NCBI GenBank assembly: GCA_008931825.1
Contig: QXVZ01015895.1
Location: 1 to 33,832 of the forward strand
Reading direction: 5' to 3'
Length of the DNA: 33,832 nucleotides
From: Phallusia fumigata
Lineage: Eukaryota; Chordata; Ascidiacea; Phlebobranchia; Ascidiidae
Part shown: positions 1 through 10,069 of the stretch, piece by piece
How positions within the stretch are numbered: position 1 is the first letter of the stretch
Layout: every line of letters starts with the position of its first letter
Made by a program: the position numbers and the translations under genes
The notes under the pieces: model-generated
What the model was told of the DNA's origin: nothing
The model's input: the letters and a program-made list of their open reading frames with translations, nothing else
Database searches by the model: none

Positions 1-610
1 AAGTGGAATTCAAATAAATTGACTGCACAATTAAAGAATCGTGTGTGCAACAAAATTTTATTAATCACATAAAAAAACTTACACATATTGTAAACATTCC
101 AAATAATATCAGTTGAAATTGAATCAGTGATGTATTAGGGTTAGGGAGACAAAGTTTTTAACGAATTATTTCGTCATACTTCACAACAAAAATTTTTACC
201 CAGAAATTAAACAAATTGCCAACTATTTGTGTGTTTGGAATCATGTGACATGATACACACAAACCGAGCATTCCATGATAAATATATTTGCAAAAACTTC
301 TGGTCTAATATTGACTTGTGTCACTTGTAATCACCAAAGGAAGTCTTTGGGATTGTAACTCTCCTAATATCAGGGTCGACAAAACCAAGAAAGGCAAAGT
401 CTCTGCAGGGCAAACTTTTAATTACAATTCTATTTTCTTCACTGTTTATGATGTTGCAATTTCTCATGTGACAGTTTCTCGTAAGTAGAAATTTGTGAAA
501 AGGGCAACAGGTCAAATTAATTTCCTCGACTGACGGATTTGACATGCAGGCTGCAAGTTGCCAATCCCTGCATTATAGACATGGTTTTTATTTGCGCAAG
601 CGGCTCTAAC
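1..610. other. Unresolved PRKDC intron or exon sequence at the left edge
   Basis: Downstream of the last recognised PRKDC exon I cannot place the next exon. A minus-strand open stretch runs from about 545 to 321, and the exon 15 reading frame stays open for another 30 or so codons past the proposed donor at 610/611. Neither stretch shows convincing similarity to the human residues that should follow (after VPALQ). The region may be purely intronic. Confidence 0.4.
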
Positions 611-3600
611 CTGGACAGCTGGAGTTATGTAGGAGAGGATTCCAGCAGCTGCGGTGGTTGGAAGACTAAGTAGAAAGAACAAACTTGATGCAAGCAAGTC
701 ATCCTTGTGTTGTTTTTGCCTGGATACCACCTACAAATACATAAGTATTCTTGAAGGGGTACAAATTTTGGCAAATCTGTTTTTGTTTTTGACAGGAAAT
801 GGGCAAAATTATTATTACATAACACGCGTATATCTAATACTAAAAAAATATGGACATAAATGTTATAATTTCACATTTTATGGGCTTGTGAGTCACTCGA
901 TGGGTCAACTGGGTAAGACAGAAAAAACAACGATACAAAACAATACGCGATCCCTTCATGAAAAGGGACCTATTACTGAATTTTAGTGGCCACTTACATT
1001 ATTTATTGTTTTCAAGACCAGCTTTAAAACTGAAACAAACTTACTTCTATTGCAAACTTTTGGAGCAGCACCAAGGTCTGTTGTCTCTCTCTGGCAAACA
1101 CATTCATCATTTTTTCACTTTCGATAAACTCCATGCTTTCCAGTGAGTCTCCCTGACTTTCTGGAAATGAATCACTGAATCTGGTGACATTGAAGTAGTT
1201 CAGTTTGCACGAGACTTTCACAATTGTCGCCAACAGCTTGTAAAAACCACTAACCAGCGGAAATCTACAAATAAGAAATATTTAAGATTTTTGAAATGAT
1301 TAAGTTAATTGTGTGTAGAACAATGAGATTTTACTATGATGGGATTTGCCTGCAAAAACTTCGGATTGGAAACCAAAATATCTACTAGACATACCCAAAA
1401 TAAACTGCTCAAAATCTGCACTAATTTTTTGACAAAATAACTCATTTTGGCCTAAACTTAATCCAGGCTTGTTTTACAATACAGAAACATTTGTGTACAC
1501 ATAACATTACCTAACAAGTAACTAGGCAGCGTATAACATAATCATTTATATTGGAATAAACATAATTATTTCATAGAGCAGACATTTTACAGTTTTGTTC
1601 TTCTTTCGAGCAGTAGAGAAGACATTCTGAATTTTTCGTCGTCATCAGCAAAACAAATTTAATGGCATTACTCGCCTGGTTGACAAAGCAACAAGTTGTT
1701 GTAACATCATCTGAAAGTGGAGGGAAAAGCCTTCAGCAGCTGGTGAGCCTGACGTCATTAAGCTGGGTAGAAGATCCCAACACAAGTCAACAAGGTTGAT
1801 AAAAATTTTGAAGTCGACTGCATTGTCGGCTTGTAAATTTTCCAGCAAGCCAGGACCTGTCGCACTGTCTTCATTTTGGTCCTAAACACAAAAATTTAAG
1901 TTATGTTATCTACAAGGTTTAGTTTAGAAAAGTAAGTGCTGCAAGTTTTTTATGCATGTCAGAGCTTCTCAAACTATGGGTCGCAACTGCCATGTACTAG
2001 TTTTCCTGCACGGTCAAAGAAGCGCGATGTCTGTATCTTTTTCTCGAGCTAAGCAACCAAAAGTAAGTAAAACCTTCTACTTCAACTTTATTCATAGAAT
2101 GACTTTCAAGCCAAAACATGGTGCAACACACAGGCAAAGGCATTTTTGCAAGTAATTGTTAAATCGCTTATGACGGGGGTCGTGCAACGAATTTAGTGGG
2201 TCACTAGTACACCAATTTTCCACAAAGTCTTGCATAGGTAAAATTATTATTTGATACTACTTTCTTTTTTACTCTTGTAACATATGGTATGTTTTGAACT
2301 CCTTTTTTCCGTCAAGCATTAACAGTCGCAAAACAATTTTAGAACTCAAAAGGGGTCGCAGACCAAAAAGTTTGGGAAGCCCTGGTCTATATCACTGAAA
2401 TTATCTAATAGGATGTCCAAAGGACCAGGCGACTTTTTAAATATTTGGTTAATCATTGTCATAACATCAGGATAGATAGTATGTGTTACAAAGTGTTCGC
2501 AAACCTTTAATGTACTCGCAGACAAGTTAAGTTTGGTCACAATCTTAAGAATGGATTTCAAAAATATCGATGTAAAGGTTTGACAAAGTTCTTTTCTGTT
2601 GCCGACAAGTTTTGATCGATCAACAAAATCTGTACTCTGCAATAAAAAAACTAAGTTATTCTAATTTTATTTCTTACAATATTTTTTGAAGTAAAGCATA
2701 TCAATGTTCCTACTTATTAATCCTTTCATCATTTTTAAAGTTGTAAATATATGTGACTTTCTTCACACCAACAGAACTATTTTTCATTTATTTGCTAATT
2801 TACTTATTCCACTTTTAGCCAAAGTTTCCGTTTTTAGTTTTATCATAGTATTTTGTTCGAGCATAACTGACCTTATTTCAGGTTTAGCACAAACTTTTTG
2901 CCACAGAGAAAAAATCTTGTTTACCTCACTCCACTTGTTTTCAGACATGAGACTACTCCACAAGGAGAGGTAATCCTTGTATGTGATAGTTCTGGAATCA
3001 TTCATGACATCATCTATGACATCATCACCTTCCACACCACTTGAAGGTGTCAGAGAGCTTACTTTATCATGAAGTGTGCCTCTTTCCTCACCAGGCACAA
3101 CACCATACGAACAAGATCGAATGAGTCCCTGGTAGGCTAAAGAGAAGGTTTTGTTATGAAAGTACAAGGAAGAAAAAAATCTTGTTTTAGCAAGATTCTG
3201 CAATTTTGATTAAAGATGTGAGACGCCAGAAAACTGTGAAACGTTTTTTTTATGTTTCGAAAAGTTTTTGCAGTTTTGAAAAAAGTTCTGAATTTTTTGA
3301 ATCCAAAATTATGGGCTAAATTTCACAACTGGGCTGTCCTAATATTTGTTGTTTTCAACTGAATATATTTCAAATTTTTGCAAATCCACCAAGAGTGGCA
3401 CCACTCACATTACATTAATTTCATCCATTTAGGAAGGTTTGTCCCAAATTTAATTTAAACAGTTCATTGGTTTCACAACGGTGGAGTAAGGAACCAATAT
3501 ATTTCCATCAATAAAACTGTAGATCCCCAAATTATGATTGCATAAGATTTTAATTCTACTTATATTTAAATTAGAACACAAGATTCTCTAGCATTATAAA

Positions 3601-6600
3601 ATTTAAATGCTTTTACTGACTTATTCTATGCAAGAAAGCTTCTCGCACATCGGGTCGCCCATCGAAGGCGTGAACTGCCGATAAAATGCACGAGTGGCAG
3701 AAGAAGTAATATTTCCTATGGAGACGAGGATATTTTTCAATAAGAAGCACACAGAGTCTGCACAGGGATGACATAAAGGATTCTGAGAGACCGTGACTTG
3801 AACCTAAACAAGATGAGGAGTTGTATCAATCTGGTTGCACAGCACCGAAAATTGAAGAAGCGTAAGCAGATTGCCAACACACGGTGCCCCACATTTATTC
3901 TAATAGATCATAATTAGTTTTCAAACCAAAGATAATGTTTTGGCACAGAAATAACATAACTGGGTGTTTGATAATTTAAAATTCTTCAAGTTTTATCTGG
4001 AAACAACCCAACGTTAAGTGTTGTTGCAGGTTTTAGATCGCATATATAATATTGTCTTAGATTAGCAAGTACCTTTATTATCCATTTCAAGTTGTTGAGT
4101 TATGCTGGCCAATGACTGGATGAAGCTTGGCAGTTGGTGGATCTTGTTGTCGTCAATTCTATCATCGCCACTAGCACGGCAACGGTATCAAATTTCACAT
4201 GTTTTAATTCAAAAGACAAACCAAAATTATTTAGTTACCTCAAAAACATTTGCTCACATCTACTCATCATTTCAGAAAACATGTGACGGACATCAGATTT
4301 TGTCAGAAACAGACGGCATGCTCCAGCGAACAAACCATAGCCTCTGACAGCCAGTGACATCACTTTACTGGATGAGTCCGATGAGTTGATCATCGATTTA
4401 AACTTTCGTATGAAAAACTAAAAACCATACATTATTATAATCAGCACCTGTGGTTAATCCGACTACATGTGAGTTAGCGTTAATTATTTAATGCTATAAT
4501 ATAGGAGTTGCTAAACATTCATTTGTTTAGTTTGGCATTCCATGTGTGCTTCAAGGTATGTTTGACAAGCTGCGTAACATGCAGTTTACAGCGCATTACC
4601 ACGAAAACTCCAGAAACATATTGCTTGCAACCATTTGAGATAACTGTTTTGAACAAATAAAGTAAAGCTCAGACGCTTTAAGACAGATCTACTGTTCAAC
4701 ATTTTGGTTAAGATAGAAGCATCATAGCATCTACCCTGGATTTTAAAACCTAATTCTGGTATACTTCTGTCATAAAAACTGGATAGCCATACAAGTACAT
4801 GCCAGGTATAGCCTAACTTTATAATTTGGTAGGCAACATGGGTATCTTGTACTAATACAACAACTGACCATAAACAATTGCTTGGATGCAGGACTTGCTT
4901 CTTCCTGGTCTGTGATAGTTGAAGCCACCTGACAAGCACAACAAAATGATAATTACCATTTTTACTACAGTCACCCACCTGAACAACCTGTTGTAAAAAT
5001 GAATTCAAAGCGGCATGTGCTTCGTGCTTTAATTGAGGATTCTTATGTTCGAACCAGTTGTTGAGGACATTGTAGTGGGATTCGTAGTTTTCAACTAGTA
5101 GAGGACCAAACTGGGTAGCATGGTCCTTCAGAAGTTTCATTCCAGCTAGAATACAAAGGATCCAGAAAGAGTAAAAATATTACCAAAACAGATTTGTAGC
5201 TAAGTTGGGTTTATTTCGCTTGATGAATAAAATCGTAGTGACTCAATTGCACTAAAACAATCACCAAGCGCGAAATAGCTGCGCAATGTTGAAACATTGG
5301 GTACACTGTGTCACTAAAAATAACCACCATAGCCTCTAAATTATTACTTAATTGCTGCTTTAGGCATCATTTAGTTTGAAATTTTTCAGAACACCAGTAT
5401 ATTTTGTTCTGTTACATCAGAGCTTCCAAAACATTTTGTCTGTGACTGCTTCTATTTTTACAAATTTTCCTGGGACCCTCATTTAAAGGAAAAAAACAGT
5501 TCAAAACATATCATTTGTTAAAAGAGTACTACTAGAAAGCAAAATTAAAAATTAATTTATTTTTGCCAGTTTTAACATGACAATGTTAAAAAACTTTAAA
5601 CATTAAACCAAGGCAAACACATAATTTATAATTTTATGTTGTTTTACTCCAGTAAATTTTTCCATTGTTATATAAATCACTGAACCAATACAAATCATGA
5701 ATATTTACCAAGCGGCACAGCAAATCTGCTCAGTTCATTCTGTGGCTGTAGACTCATCCGTGCAAACTTGAAGATGTCCTTGCATCTGGTGATAGGATCT
5801 TCATTATACGATGCAGTGAATGAAAACATAAGTGCATGGAGTCCCAGCAAATATCCCTCGATTAGCTTGAGATCAGAACCTTTAGTGGATGTAATCATCT
5901 AAAACAGAAGGGTTTTTATTTTAAATATAGAAACATAACAACTGTATGCATGAAAGTGGTGAGTATAACTGCAAAACTGTTCCTAACAGTAATGTAACAT
6001 CAATTTAAAATCATTTTCATGAAAGTAGAAGATGTGCCTTTACAACACAAGTAACTTTACAACAAACCTCTTTATGAAGTCCTCTTAGAAATATGTCAAA
6101 AAGTCGTTCTGATTGTTCTGCCATAAACTCAGGGTAGAATCTTGCGATTGTACCGAGCAAAATAAACGACTGACCCTTCACTGAAATATTTAATTGAGTT
6201 ACCAAAATATACCCTTAAATTCCGCAACTGACATTTTTAACAACCGCAAACCAAAAATGATTTCACAATTCAAAGTTGTTTTTTGTAATTCTTAAGGAAA
6301 AAAATAAAAACATTTATATTTAATCTTGTCAACAGACTCAGCTTCACCCAATTATATATAATCTGCCAATTAATGTTGAAAATGAAATGGAAAAAATTGT
6401 CATATGGTTAAAATTAGAGGATTCATAAATTGAGATAAGCATGGTACCAACCTGTCGATGTACATTTTGTTGTTGCAATTTCTTCATACAGCATTTTAAC
6501 CAAACTTTTAATTTGCCCTTCTTCGAATGACCCTGTTGTACCTCTTTTAGCTATCAACTGTAAAAAGGTCCACATGAGAAAAGACCACTGTATCGAAACT

Positions 6601-7645
6601 ATAACTTCTTCATGAAATAAACTTACTTCTGCAAGAACTTGCAGGGCCTTAATTTTATTTTTGGCGTATCTGTCACTTCTGTAAACTACATTACAACATC
6701 CATGTATGTCATTTGCATATGGTCGCACATTTGAACCAATACGTGGCACGAAAGTGGACAGAAAAGTCAAGATTCCTTCACGGACATTTTTGTGCTGTAA
6801 AGGAAGAAAAAATTGTAAACCAGTGTTCCTAAGTTTTGTGCGCCATTTAGGGGTGCTGTTTTGTTACATCGAATCACCTCATTTTAAATTAGGCGAAATC
6901 ATACAAATTTAATGAGATAAAAATTTAAAGCAACAGTGGTACACAGATAAGTGAAAGTACACAGGAATGCAGAATAGAGTCCAAGTAAATGCAACAAATA
7001 TAGCTTTTTTGGTGAAGAGAAACAGGTACCAAGGTAACATACTATGCATCAAATTTACCTGTGGTTTAGCAACATTTTTGGAAACTATTGGTAAAATTCC
7101 ACCATCTTTGTGAAAGAGTAAAGAACAATACAAGCCTGAAAACAAGGGCAAGTTACTAATGCAAATCATAGTTTAGTTAATCCCAAATTAAAAACTTAGA
7201 CGGTAAATATTGTAATCTTAAAGAGCCATCCTGATAAATTTGCATTTCACCACAGACCAACCAAATATAAGCTTACATGCTACTGTGCGATAATGCACAA
7301 CTGCAAATAGGAGCAAAGTTATTGTACCATTCATTCCCCCATGATTTGCCAAACGCATTTCGGATACCATTACTGCTAGACTGCATCTGTCCTATCACAT
7401 GCCAATCACTTTTTAAATGTTGAAAGGTGTTGCATTTGCGATATGTTCAACTATATATACTGACCATACAGCAGCGAAATGACAAGACTAATAGTAAAGT
7501 ACATACCTAATTCTTGCTTTGTTAGTCTTCTTGAGCATATTTGCTCAATTTCCTTGACTTGTTTTTCTGCTTCATACAGTGATGCATCATCGCTGGTGAA
7601 TCCACAGTCGTGCAGTATTTGCAACTGTTCTGCCAGCGAAGACAT
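1..7645 (-). CDS. PRKDC: DNA-dependent protein kinase catalytic subunit (DNA-PKcs), N-terminal part; gene continues past the left edge
   Basis: DNA-PKcs is the nuclear PIKK-family kinase recruited by Ku to DNA ends in non-homologous end joining. Only the N-terminal HEAT-repeat arm (about 770 residues of roughly 4,100) is present; the kinase domain is outside. Exons, 5' to 3': 7645-7507, 7135-7059, 6794-6627, 6557-6452, 6180-6068, 5898-5709, 5145-4979, 4417-4239, 4170-4073, 3803-3621, 3136-2925, 2636-2505, 1881-1676, 1264-1045, 730-611. Reading phase is kept throughout. Recognised stretches that align with the human protein include EDPITRCKDIFKFA, LAVRGYGLFAGACR, YQGLIRSCSYGVV, ITYKDYLSLW, IFINLVDLCWDLLPS, PLVSGFYKLLATI and KDDLLASSLFFLLSLP. 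The ATG at 7645 is chosen because an in-frame TAG lies ten codons upstream with no other ATG between. The 3' ends of exons 7, 12 and 15 are uncertain. The intron after exon 13 uses a GC donor. Confidence 0.9.
1960..2384. mobile_element. Non-autonomous hAT-like DNA element in a PRKDC intron
   Basis: The left end reads CAGAGCTTCTCAAACT and the reverse complement of the right end reads CAGGGCTTCCCAAACT: a 16-bp imperfect terminal inverted repeat with two mismatches. Both ends continue into GGGTCGCA-type sequence, the signature of hAT (Charlie-like) termini. At 425 bp it is too short to encode a transposase. No convincing 8-bp target duplication remains, so it is either old or its edges have eroded. 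It lies between PRKDC exons 12 and 13, and its right end is within about 120 bp of the likely exon 12 donor. Confidence 0.7.
5205..5302 (+). repeat. Dispersed repeat, copy 1
   Basis: This stretch shares TTTATTTCRCTTGA at its left and AGCTGCGCAAYGYTSAAAC at its right with positions 13258-13342, with a small length difference between the blocks. It lies in the PRKDC intron between exons 6 and 7. The family is unknown. Confidence 0.5.
5418..5490 (+). mobile_element. hAT-like terminus, fragment
   Basis: CAGAGCTTCCAAAACATTTT followed by GTCTGTGACTGC resembles the ends of the element at 1960-2384 (CAGGGCTTCCCAAACTTTTT then GGTCTGCGACC). Only one end is visible. It lies in the PRKDC intron between exons 6 and 7. 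Confidence 0.4.
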
Positions 7646-8437
7646 CGCTGACAACTTCCCTAACGGTGCATAACTCTACACAGTGGGGCAGAAATTATTG
7701 CAGCATGATAAGAGTGTACGCATTAAAATTGTGCATTTAATCAAATGCTCACACAACATCAAACAAAATCTTGGCATAAAATAGACACATGCATATGGAC
7801 GGCTTAACAGGGTAATCAATCACTTTAAGGTTCTTTCATGGAGCATTTTTTTCAAAATAAACAAACAAACATTTTAGAACCAATATTTGTTACCTAATCA
7901 GCTACAAAACTGTTACCCAAAATGGAGCATCGCAAAAACTTTTTTGCCCAAACCAAAAGGACAGGCAAGCAATGCCTGGTGTCGCTAGTATTTCTTGATA
8001 TTTTAGGGAGGCCAGGATATTTTAAAATAGGTGCAAACCATGCTTTTTAGTGACCAATAACCCTGTTTATACAAAAATATGACAAAATAAAAAACATAAA
8101 CCACAAATTATCCGACAAGCAAATTGCTCACACAGAAATTGAACATGAGGTAATAATACCATCTCTGTTTTACATAACAAACATATAGCAACTCATCTTG
8201 CTACGCATGTACATAAAAATGTTTACATTTACACAGGTTACTAAACCACCCAGAGATTAAACAAACTAGTCCCTGCATACATACATATCGTGTTACCATT
8301 TGGTCCGAAAACACAAACATTGCAGATTTTAACTGAAATTTAAGCGGTACAGACAAAAGTTTTTTGGAACAAGTTACCACCAGTCTCTTATGTTTATGAG
8401 ATACACTATGTATGACAGAGAGAGACACATTCTGCCT
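7646..8437. other. Intergenic stretch between WDR45 and PRKDC
   Basis: This 792-bp stretch must contain the WDR45 3' UTR (no canonical AATAAA was found close to the stop) and the PRKDC 5' UTR and promoter. A pyrimidine-bearing AG site (CTGTGTAG, near 7676) lies about 30 bases upstream of the PRKDC ATG. It could be a splice or trans-splice acceptor, but this is not testable here. Nothing else is recognised. Confidence 0.45.
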
Positions 8438-9472
8438 CTAAAAGTCACTGGTGTCCAGAAGCTCCAAAAACACATCATAAGCTTCCCGGCTGCAATTTCC
8501 TTCAGCAGTAAAAACATATTTGTGGAAACTTCCGTCTACACATGCGACAACAACATAATTTCCTTTGGCAAATGCACAGATGCAAGCACACTCAGCTGGT
8601 ACAGTAAAATGGCAGAAGCTCCATTGTGAACTGGTGTATTGTTGAAAAGGACTCACTTTACCTGCCTTGGCAAAAGCGGAACGTCGATTTAACGTAGTGT
8701 CCTTTAATGCAAAAATGTGTACTGTGCCTTTGTCACTAGCTGCACACAAATATGACGAACTTGAATTAAAGTTGATGCTGTGTAAAACAGCTTGGTCACT
8801 ACCCCTTCGAAGTTCAACCAGTTTTTGTCGTGTAGTTGTATCAAAAAGCCGAATGAGAGTTCCTTTTTCTGATGCTGTAGCAACAATCGTTCCCTGAGCA
8901 TTTAAAGCTAAACACGCTACATCAGTTTGGTGAGCGTTGATGGAAATCGGTGAGCTTGAGTCTTTGCCCAAAATTGACAAATCTATGACTTGTATGCAAC
9001 CTACAGCGTGACCCATGGTTGCTAGCACATGCCTTTCACCGATAGGACCAACTTCGCAAAGTCCTAGCGGATTAAAACGTGTATCTACCTGCAGCAACTT
9101 TTTTGATTCATTAGGAAAGCTGAACACATACACACAGGATTTAAGTGCAATAATAATTTTGTCATTGCACATATGTACATTAAGCACGGCTTGGGAGAAC
9201 TTGTATTGCAAGACAAACTCTTTTTCTGCGTCGTCCCAGATTTTGACAACATTTGTGGGAAACTTGGCTCTGCTACCACCACCCACAATGGCAAGCAGAC
9301 TGGTGCGATGGAGCATAGCAACTTTACTGACACTTCCAACCTTGTCGACGTCCATCCGAAGTTTTTCCGCTAATGGGTCGACATTGTACAGCCTCATTCC
9401 ATCTTCCATTGAACATGTGAAACATGAACGCTTCTCATTAAATGTTAGGTTTCTGACCTTCTGGGCCGTCAT
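8438..9472 (-). CDS. WDR45: WD repeat domain phosphoinositide-interacting protein 4 (WIPI4), complete, single exon
   Basis: A 344-residue PROPPIN-family seven-bladed beta-propeller, close to the human length of about 360. PROPPINs bind PI3P and PI(3,5)P2 on the forming autophagosome; WIPI4 works with ATG2 in lipid transfer. The lipid-binding LRRG motif is at residues 221-224, inside LVELRRGSDQ. Other family signatures are LAIVGGGS near residue 60, KGTLIRLFDT near 204, and SDKGTVHIFALKDTTLNRRSA in blade 6. The N-terminus (LTFNEKRSCFTCSMEDGMRLYNV) and the C-terminus (REAYDVFLELLDTSDF) fit WDR45 better than its paralogue WDR45B. The ATG at 9472 matches the usual family start. The gene has no intron, unlike both neighbours and unlike the multi-exon human gene, so an old retrocopy or wholesale intron loss is possible. 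No A-rich tail is visible downstream. Confidence 0.95.
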   Translation of the reverse strand: MTAQKVRNLTFNEKRSCFTCSMEDGMRLYNVDPLAEKLRMDVDKVGSVSKVAMLHRTSLLAIVGGGSRAKFPTNVVKIWDDAEKEFVLQYKFSQAVLNVHMCNDKIIIALKSCVYVFSFPNESKKLLQVDTRFNPLGLCEVGPIGERHVLATMGHAVGCIQVIDLSILGKDSSSPISINAHQTDVACLALNAQGTIVATASEKGTLIRLFDTTTRQKLVELRRGSDQAVLHSINFNSSSSYLCAASDKGTVHIFALKDTTLNRRSAFAKAGKVSPFQQYTSSQWSFCHFTVPAECACICAFAKGNYVVVACVDGSFHKYVFTAEGNCSREAYDVFLELLDTSDF

Positions 9473-10069
9473 AATTGCAGGTAAATTTCAGTATGGGGTT
9501 ATATTATCATGCCAAACTTAACTATTATCTGCGAAATTCAAGTTTCAACAAACTTCACAGGAACACGTAAAAAAACAAGAATTAACTAGTTTTTTTCAAA
9601 TTTTGTGTTTATTTCTCAGTTTTAAACTAATTAACCGTATATGAAAGTAACAAATCTGAGACTTTTCCAAAACAACATTAAAAATACAAAGATAATTACG
9701 GTAAATCCCCAACTAGATACTGCATGCTTGAAAAATTTTCGATTCGGTTGAATAAATTTGTGTTTTTAATTTTGACAGAATTGTAAAGTTTTTTTTCCCG
9801 AGATTTAGCAGGGGTAACGTGTAAAGTCACCAACACAGTTTCACTACTGTGTATGTCAAATGTATCAGCACATTTTAAAAGTTTAACTGCCTAAAACTTC
9901 CATAAAACCATCTCTTCATGATAACAGTCCCAACGACAGAAACATATTTTATTAGGCAGCGCTCTTTTAAAAAACGGAACACATGCAAACAAACGCGGCA
10001 AATGCATTAATAAAGCAACTAAAACAGTGTTGTTAAGCTTTTATTACACAGTGCAGAAACAGTAACATT
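9473..10069. other. Intergenic stretch between the dynein gene and WDR45
   Basis: This 597-bp stretch holds the short dynein 3' UTR at its right end and must hold the WDR45 promoter and 5' UTR at its left end. It is A/T-rich. I see no open reading frame with homology, no RNA gene and no clear core promoter; an ATATAA string at about 9500-9507 is too close to the WDR45 ATG to rely on. Confidence 0.5.
10040..10045 (-). terminator. Polyadenylation signal AATAAA of the dynein heavy chain gene
   Basis: AATAAA on the minus strand lies 24 bases downstream of the dynein stop codon (10070-10072). This implies a very short 3' UTR of roughly 40-50 bases. It is the canonical hexamer in the expected place; the actual cleavage site was not determined. 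Confidence 0.6.

Noticed and set aside
4586-4930. Long open extension downstream of PRKDC exon 7 as coding sequence
   Set aside because: Beyond about position 4934 there is no similarity to DNA-PKcs, and the next exon is clearly recognised at 4417. The open frame is taken as chance.
6821-6870. hAT-like terminus CAGTGTTCCTAAGTTTTGTG
   Set aside because: The resemblance to the other hAT ends covers only about 20 bases with mismatches, and no partner end was seen.
9015-9521. 168-codon open frame on the plus strand
   Set aside because: It is antisense to WDR45, whose minus-strand frame is unmistakable; the plus-strand product has no recognisable features.
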